From positions 1 to 64,000 of the forward strand of contig DATJGF010000075.1 of the NCBI GenBank assembly GCA_035495315.1: 64,000 nucleotides of DNA, read 5' to 3'. Made by a program: the position numbers and the translations under genes. The DNA comes from DATJGF01 sp035495315. GTDB lineage: Bacteria; Verrucomicrobiota; Verrucomicrobiia; Limisphaerales; UBA8199. The notes below the pieces were generated by a model. That model had not been told where the DNA came from. It worked only from the letters and a program-made list of their open reading frames with translations, and did no database searches. Below are positions 59,965 through 64,000 of this stretch, piece after piece. Within the stretch, counting starts at the first letter, position 1; each line of letters starts with the position of its first letter.

Positions 59965-61415
59965 GTAGACGCGCGAGTCCGAGTCGCGGAGATGGAAACC
60001 AGAGGTTTGAGGCGCGGCCGGAGCAGATGACTAAGGATCATAGCGACGTTCACAGCGAGGGTTGCCACGCTTAGCATCAGCAGGAGGCACCCCGCGCGGA
60101 CGATCGTTGCGCTAGAGCCGGCGATCGCCGCGGAAGTCACAGCGACACCGACCACGAAACTAAAATATCCAACTGCCTGTAATCGCGAGGAATACAAGTC
60201 CGCAAGAGACGGCACTTGTGCGTGCCCGATATGCTGGCTGTATTGCCCATACCAAACCAGGAATGGAATGATTTTGTAGAGCATTCCCATTACGGCAAAA
60301 GTGACAACACCGATTAGGCCTACGAAGCCATAGACATTTTCCAATTGTCCTGTGAACGGATTTAAAGGGAGCCTCGGCCAGGAAAGCACCAGGGCGAGGG
60401 CCGAGACCGGAAGCAACAGCATTATTGCGGTGAGAAAATATTTGATCCCCCAATCCAGACTCTTGCGTTTTCGGGCACGTAAGATCGCCCCCAATTCCCA
60501 CCCGTAAATACCCAGCGCCACGACAATCATCAAAGCGAATCCGAATTTCCAGGGACTGCGCCAGAGAATTGTTACAAACGAGCCGGCCAGACCAAGATTC
60601 AGCAAAGCTACACTTGTTCCCGCCCGGCGTCGGCTTTGCACCTCGCTCAGCGTGAACATTGGGATGAGTTTGTAGGAAACGCCGATCAACAGGATCGTGA
60701 ACAGGCCGACGGCACCGAGGTGCGCATGAGCGTGCATCGCGCTGATCGCATCGAAATGAGACATGAACCCCGCGATGGAACGCAAGCCGCTGACGAGCGT
60801 TCGCACTCCTCCGGCCGTCGCAAGCCCGCTTGTCGATTCGTAAGTGCATTTGCCAATTGCCAGTGACAGCCCGGCCGTGATGGTCAAGGCAATCCAAGCC
60901 AGCGCGGCAGCAACGGCGGTGGCGGTAACATTCCACCTGGGGACCCGGCGCAAGGTGCGGACCATGTTATAAACGAAGAGCCCGAGACCAAAAGCCAGGC
61001 CGGAACCGAAATGGCCGACTTGTTTCATATTCCAGATTCGAAACATGCACACCATCCCGATGAATCCGACGATGTGGAAAATGAAATGCCACCAGGCCAA
61101 CCGCTCGCTGTAAAGCCGGGTTTCCAGGGCGACAGGAACAAGCTGGTACATCGCGCCCACAATGATCGAGCAGATCCAGCCCAGCACGAACAGGTGCGTA
61201 ACCGCGATGATATATTGATTGTAATGATAAGTCGCCAGGAGGTCCGGCCGGAACAGGAGCCAGCAACTTCCCGTGATCAAAGCCAGCAAACCGGTGAGGA
61301 TAAATGCCAGCGGCAAAGCCACTGAGGGCGCATTGACGCCGAGTTGAGCAGTGCCGGCAATCACTTGCCGCGGCGGTGACTCAACGGCGGCTGATATGGG
61401 TAAGGAAACTACCAT
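59961..61415 (-). CDS. Heme-copper oxidase subunit I-like membrane protein
   Basis: 484 residues with about twelve membrane helices. HYNQYIIAVTHLFVLGW, HFIFHIVGFIGM and SAMHAHAHLGAVGLF hold conserved histidines at helix ends, as in cbb3/NorB-like subunit I and NnrS-like proteins. These bind heme or support NO handling. ATG 61415 is chosen; this overlaps the upstream double-DUF2249 gene by 35 bp, in another frame. No Cu-ligand set typical of a terminal oxidase is certain, so a NO-reductase-like or heme-carrier role is as likely as oxidase. Confidence 0.85.
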   Translation of the reverse strand: MVVSLPISAAVESPPRQVIAGTAQLGVNAPSVALPLAFILTGLLALITGSCWLLFRPDLLATYHYNQYIIAVTHLFVLGWICSIIVGAMYQLVPVALETRLYSERLAWWHFIFHIVGFIGMVCMFRIWNMKQVGHFGSGLAFGLGLFVYNMVRTLRRVPRWNVTATAVAAALAWIALTITAGLSLAIGKCTYESTSGLATAGGVRTLVSGLRSIAGFMSHFDAISAMHAHAHLGAVGLFTILLIGVSYKLIPMFTLSEVQSRRRAGTSVALLNLGLAGSFVTILWRSPWKFGFALMIVVALGIYGWELGAILRARKRKSLDWGIKYFLTAIMLLLPVSALALVLSWPRLPLNPFTGQLENVYGFVGLIGVVTFAVMGMLYKIIPFLVWYGQYSQHIGHAQVPSLADLYSSRLQAVGYFSFVVGVAVTSAAIAGSSATIVRAGCLLLMLSVATLAVNVAMILSHLLRPRLKPLVSISATRTRAST

Positions 61416-61884
61416 CGGAGAGCTCTTTGGTTTCTGCAGTGAAGCCGCGGTTTTCGAGATGTGTATACAAGTGCAGAGGGCGGCGATCGGTGCGAGCATC
61501 CAGGCAAGCCCCTGGCGGCAGAGAAGTCAATGCCTCGAGAACTTTCACCATCGGCTGCGGTGGCTCAAGGCCACGCGCATCGATTTCCACTGCGGCACCT
61601 TCGGGAATTGCACGCTCGCTGGGCATGGGTTGGTTGTCTTTTGTTTCACCACGATCTATCCGCGTAAAGAGCGCTTCCCAATCGCCATTTGCCGCAGGTT
61701 TAGCAGTGTGACTGAATCCCTGGTTTTCAAGCACCCGAAACAAGGGTACTGGCTCAAACGGGGCGAGAATCCGAAGCTTTTCGCCTGGTGTGACTTTTGC
61801 TGCCGCCGCCATAATCTTCGAAAACGGTTCGCGTCCATTACGGATATCATCCCGGACATCAAGGGTGATAATTTGATTGTTCAT
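61381..61884 (-). CDS. Double DUF2249 protein
   Basis: 167 residues with two DUF2249 domains in tandem: residues about 1-78 (ITLDVRDDIRNGREPFSKIM, ILAPFEPVPLFRVLENQGF) and 97-165 (VEIDARGLEPPQPMVKVLEAL, LHLYTHLENRGF). The second resembles TusA-like proteins. It is the second gene of the operon, 28 bp after the cupin. Confidence 0.9.
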   Translation of the reverse strand: MNNQIITLDVRDDIRNGREPFSKIMAAAAKVTPGEKLRILAPFEPVPLFRVLENQGFSHTAKPAANGDWEALFTRIDRGETKDNQPMPSERAIPEGAAVEIDARGLEPPQPMVKVLEALTSLPPGACLDARTDRRPLHLYTHLENRGFTAETKELSDGSFLTHISRR

Positions 61885-61912
61885 TGGGTCTGTTTCCCGC
61901 CCGGCACGCGAT

Positions 61913-62311
61913 TCAGGTTTGGGGTGTCAACGCGCTTCGAACACCAATGATGTCGGCCTGCTCAGGCAGTCGGAATGGTTTGGACAAGGTGAGCAGCATT
62001 GAGAATTGGCTCGTCGCTTTGACCGCGTGCGGGAGGTTTGGCGGCATATAAACCAAATCCCCCGATTTCAATTGGTGCGGTTTGCCTGCGAGTGAGAATT
62101 CACATTGGCCCGAGAGCACCTGTATCAAAGCGTGCTGTGTTGAAGTGTGCTCGGTTAATTCCTGGCCTTCGGCAAAACCAAACAACACGACTCGCAGATT
62201 GGGTGTGCGTAACAAGGTGCGGCTGACAATCCCGTTGGGCGCAAACTGCGTTTGGTCCGTCAGGGATAATACCTCTTCGCGTTCGGGTTGGATCAGCGGT
62301 CGTTCATTCAT
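61913..62311 (-). CDS. Cupin protein, first gene of the operon
   Basis: 132 residues, single cupin: FAEGQELTEHTSTQHALIQVLSG and VYMPPNLPHAVKA carry the usual His/Glu metal ligands. The ATG at 62311 coincides with the start site predicted from the FNR-type promoter, so the message may be leaderless. Function unknown; cupins near denitrification genes are often small regulators or enzymes. Confidence 0.88.
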   Translation of the reverse strand: MNERPLIQPEREEVLSLTDQTQFAPNGIVSRTLLRTPNLRVVLFGFAEGQELTEHTSTQHALIQVLSGQCEFSLAGKPHQLKSGDLVYMPPNLPHAVKATSQFSMLLTLSKPFRLPEQADIIGVRSALTPQT

Positions 62312-62345
62312 GAGCCCAAGATAAAGCCCAGGCAGGGGTTAGGCA

Positions 62346-62359
62346 TTGACGCACGTCAA
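62346..62359. promoter_or_regulatory. Perfect FNR-type palindrome TTGAC-GCAC-GTCAA
   Basis: Symmetric 5-4-5 box of the FNR/NnrR/DNR type, centred at 62352.5. On the minus strand TATCTT (62323-62318) fits a -10 hexamer, giving a start at 62311. The box centre is then at -41.5, exactly the class II activator position. The Crp/Fnr protein at the end of the operon is the likely partner. Confidence 0.8.
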
Positions 62360-62515
62360 AGATCGGCGGGAAAACAGAAGGCATCGGAAGACCGAGTTTT
62401 ACCAGGCCTTGCATCCGTGAGTGCTTAATTTAGAGCCTAGTAGAAGTAAGAAGGCGGCCTTCCCAAGACCAAGTGTTACTTGACGTTCTCCCGATGTCGC
62501 AGGAAGATTCAGCCC

Positions 62516-63022
62516 ATGTACAAGATCATCGGAGCTGACGGCAGGGAGTATGGTCCGATACCAGCTGAGGTGCTACGCCAGTGGATTGCCGAGGGGCGCG
62601 CAAACGCTCAAACAAAGGTCCTGGTTGAAGGCACAACCGAATGGAAACGGCTGGAGGAATTGCCTGAGTTCAGCAGCCGTGACCCGGGAGGCGTGGCGAC
62701 AGCCTCGACGCCAGGAACAATCACTCCACTCCCGTCACAGGCTAAGACCAATTCTCTGGCCATCACCGGATTCATACTTGGGATCGTCTCGATGACTTTT
62801 GCCCTCTGTTGCTACGGACTCCCGTTCAACATCGCGGGGATGATTTGCTCGGGTATTGCCTTAACACAAATCCAACGAGATCCGCAACGTGAACGGGGCC
62901 AGGGGCTGGCGATCGCCGGCCTCGTGTTATCGATCCTGAGCCTCCTGTTTGCACTCGCGATAATGATATTCCATGTCAGGTTTGGCTCGCACGATTGGAT
63001 GCGACACATGCGCCACCTGTGA
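62516..63022 (+). CDS. GYF_2 domain and DUF4190 membrane protein
   Basis: 168 residues. The N-terminal GYF_2-like domain (YKIIGADGREYGPIPAEVLRQWIAEGR) is followed by a linker and two membrane helices of the DUF4190 type (LAITGFILGIVSMTFALCC, GLAIAGLVLSILSLLFALA). A purine-rich AGGAAG site lies upstream of ATG 62516. It overlaps the next gene by four bases. Confidence 0.88.
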   Translation: MYKIIGADGREYGPIPAEVLRQWIAEGRANAQTKVLVEGTTEWKRLEELPEFSSRDPGGVATASTPGTITPLPSQAKTNSLAITGFILGIVSMTFALCCYGLPFNIAGMICSGIALTQIQRDPQRERGQGLAIAGLVLSILSLLFALAIMIFHVRFGSHDWMRHMRHL

Positions 63023-63441
63023 ACATCACTTTGCAAATCGAGTCTGGATACCACCGCCAGTGGGTTTTGATCCTGGGCAGCCTGACCCTCCTTTTCGGCG
63101 CGATCCTCTTCTGCTTTGACCCGACACACTACAACATTTATCCGCAATGTGCGTTCTACCAGGTAACCGGCCTGCTCTGCCCTGGCTGCGGTGCGTTACG
63201 AGCGGGACATCAATTGTTACATGGACATCTGCTGACGGCGTTCCGATTCAATCCGTTATTGGTCACGTACATTCCTGTCGTGGCAGCGCTCTACTTGAGG
63301 TACTTGGTGAGAAGTAGCAATGGTCAGTCAAGGCCAATCGCTTTCCCGATGCATTTGGTTTGGCTGCTCGGGGTTGGTGCCCTCGCACTGGGGGTTTGGC
63401 GAAATCTGCCGGGCGCTCCGGTTGCAATATTGCCGCCCTAG
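63019..63441 (+). CDS. DUF2752 membrane protein
   Basis: 140 residues. QVTGLLCPGCGALRAGHQLLHG is the DUF2752 signature, with three or so membrane helices. A GTG start at 63019 gives a four-base overlap with the previous stop, replacing a TTG at 62995. The family often sits beside DUF4190 proteins; the function is unknown. Confidence 0.88.
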   Translation: MNITLQIESGYHRQWVLILGSLTLLFGAILFCFDPTHYNIYPQCAFYQVTGLLCPGCGALRAGHQLLHGHLLTAFRFNPLLVTYIPVVAALYLRYLVRSSNGQSRPIAFPMHLVWLLGVGALALGVWRNLPGAPVAILPP

Positions 63442-63552
63442 AACGAAGATCCAAATCCTAAAACCGCAGGAGCTGGTTTTTTCGGATTTCGGAGTTTGGT
63501 CCTGTTTCGGCCTTCGGTCCTTCGAGTTTCGGACTGAGGAGGAAGCGTCTCG

Positions 63553-64000
63553 TTATTTCGACATCTCCCCCGCGTTTTCCATAAACGCGTAGCAGAGCAG
63601 ATGGCAGATGCCCATTTGCGCATCTTCAACGCGTCCATAATGCGTATCCTGAATGACGAGCACCTGCTCGGCAATTTCACCCATTCGACCTCGCTTGGCC
63701 CCGACTAAAGCAATCGTCTTTAGCCCATGTTCCTTCGCCCAGCTCAATGCTTTGACGCAGTTGGGAGAATTACCGCTGACGCTGAGGCTTAAGGCAACGT
63801 CACCGGGGTGTGCATAATTTTCGAGTTGGCGCACGAAGATATCTTCATAGGCGTAATCGTTCGCGATCGCAGTTATCCAGCTCACATTGTCATTGAGAGA
63901 AATAACGCGAAATCGCTTTCCCACCTTATCCGACGCGCCCTTTCCCAGATCGGTAGCGAAATGGGACGCATTGGCCGCACTCCCACCGTTGCCGAAAACA
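63553..64000 (-). CDS. SIS-domain sugar-phosphate isomerase, start outside window
   Basis: The frame is open to the right edge. It reads FGNGGSAANASHFATDLGKG, the conserved N-terminal motif of phosphoheptose isomerases, then LSLSVSGNSPNCVKAL and GAKRGRMGEIAEQVLVI, and ends HYGRVEDAQMGICHLLCYAF. SIS phosphoheptose isomerases (GmhA type) make the heptose precursor of lipopolysaccharide. GTG 63924 is only internal. The missing upstream part should complete the protein of about 190 residues. Confidence 0.9.
   Translation of the reverse strand, partial: VFGNGGSAANASHFATDLGKGASDKVGKRFRVISLNDNVSWITAIANDYAYEDIFVRQLENYAHPGDVALSLSVSGNSPNCVKALSWAKEHGLKTIALVGAKRGRMGEIAEQVLVIQDTHYGRVEDAQMGICHLLCYAFMENAGEMSK

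Overview
The window reads as chromosomal DNA of a Verrucomicrobiota bacterium, most like the Pedosphaera/Limisphaerales soil lineages. This is inferred from family content: many large secreted proteins, two DUF1080 proteins, DUF5107-TPR and DUF3160 proteins, a prepilin-like protein with a FTLIELLVVIAIIAILAALL leader, and a recurring C-terminal FYRL-type module. Intergenic regions carry many short palindromic (REP-like) repeats. There is one tRNA (Leu-UAG). I see no rRNA, CRISPR array, prophage or transposase, so this looks like ordinary chromosome rather than a mobile island.

Layout. 0-8 kb: a truncated secreted protein built of 62-residue GEIWFS repeats, a phospholipase-D-like lipoprotein, lysS, a palindromic GGATTA repeat, and an SGNH-like/TPR membrane protein. 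8-15 kb: a 1251-residue surface protein with a strong terminator, a heme-c/copper-monooxygenase-like/TPR protein bracketed by a ~125-bp direct repeat and a structured inverted-repeat element, then tRNA-Leu. 14.8-17.5 kb: a protein with two LuxR-type HTH domains and a receiver-HDOD-transmembrane protein. 17.7-28.2 kb: a carbohydrate region (deacetylase-like, beta-helix, unrecognised secreted protein, DUF1080, ribokinase, Gfo/Idh/MocA, GH39-like, sugar isomerase-like). 28.3-31.6 kb: acyltransferase-3 and a LytS/LytTR two-component pair. 31.6-36 kb: a prepilin-like protein, a small lipocalin-like protein and a DUF5107-TPR protein. 36.2-39.4 kb: plsY coupled to a GNAT-aminotransferase fusion, then rhodanese and cupin. 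39.7-46.1 kb: a small lipoprotein and an ABC-2 export set. 46.2-58.2 kb: DUF3160, iron alcohol dehydrogenase and ABM monooxygenase, msrB, a CGNR regulator divergent from a small membrane protein, a DUF4185-like protein, GH16, an S53 peptidase and a second DUF1080. 58.2-62.3 kb: a seven-gene minus-strand operon. 62.5-64 kb: a GYF/DUF4190 and DUF2752 pair and a truncated SIS isomerase.

The most coherent system is the 58.2-62.3 kb operon: cupin, double DUF2249, heme-copper-oxidase-I-like membrane protein, DUF59/MIP18, DUF2249, DUF2249 and a Crp/Fnr regulator. A perfect FNR-type palindrome lies upstream, centred 41.5 bp from a predicted start site that coincides with the first ATG. I infer a nitrogen-oxide or oxygen-responsive redox and metal-centre module that regulates itself through its last gene.

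All function calls come from motifs recognised by eye; no database search was run.
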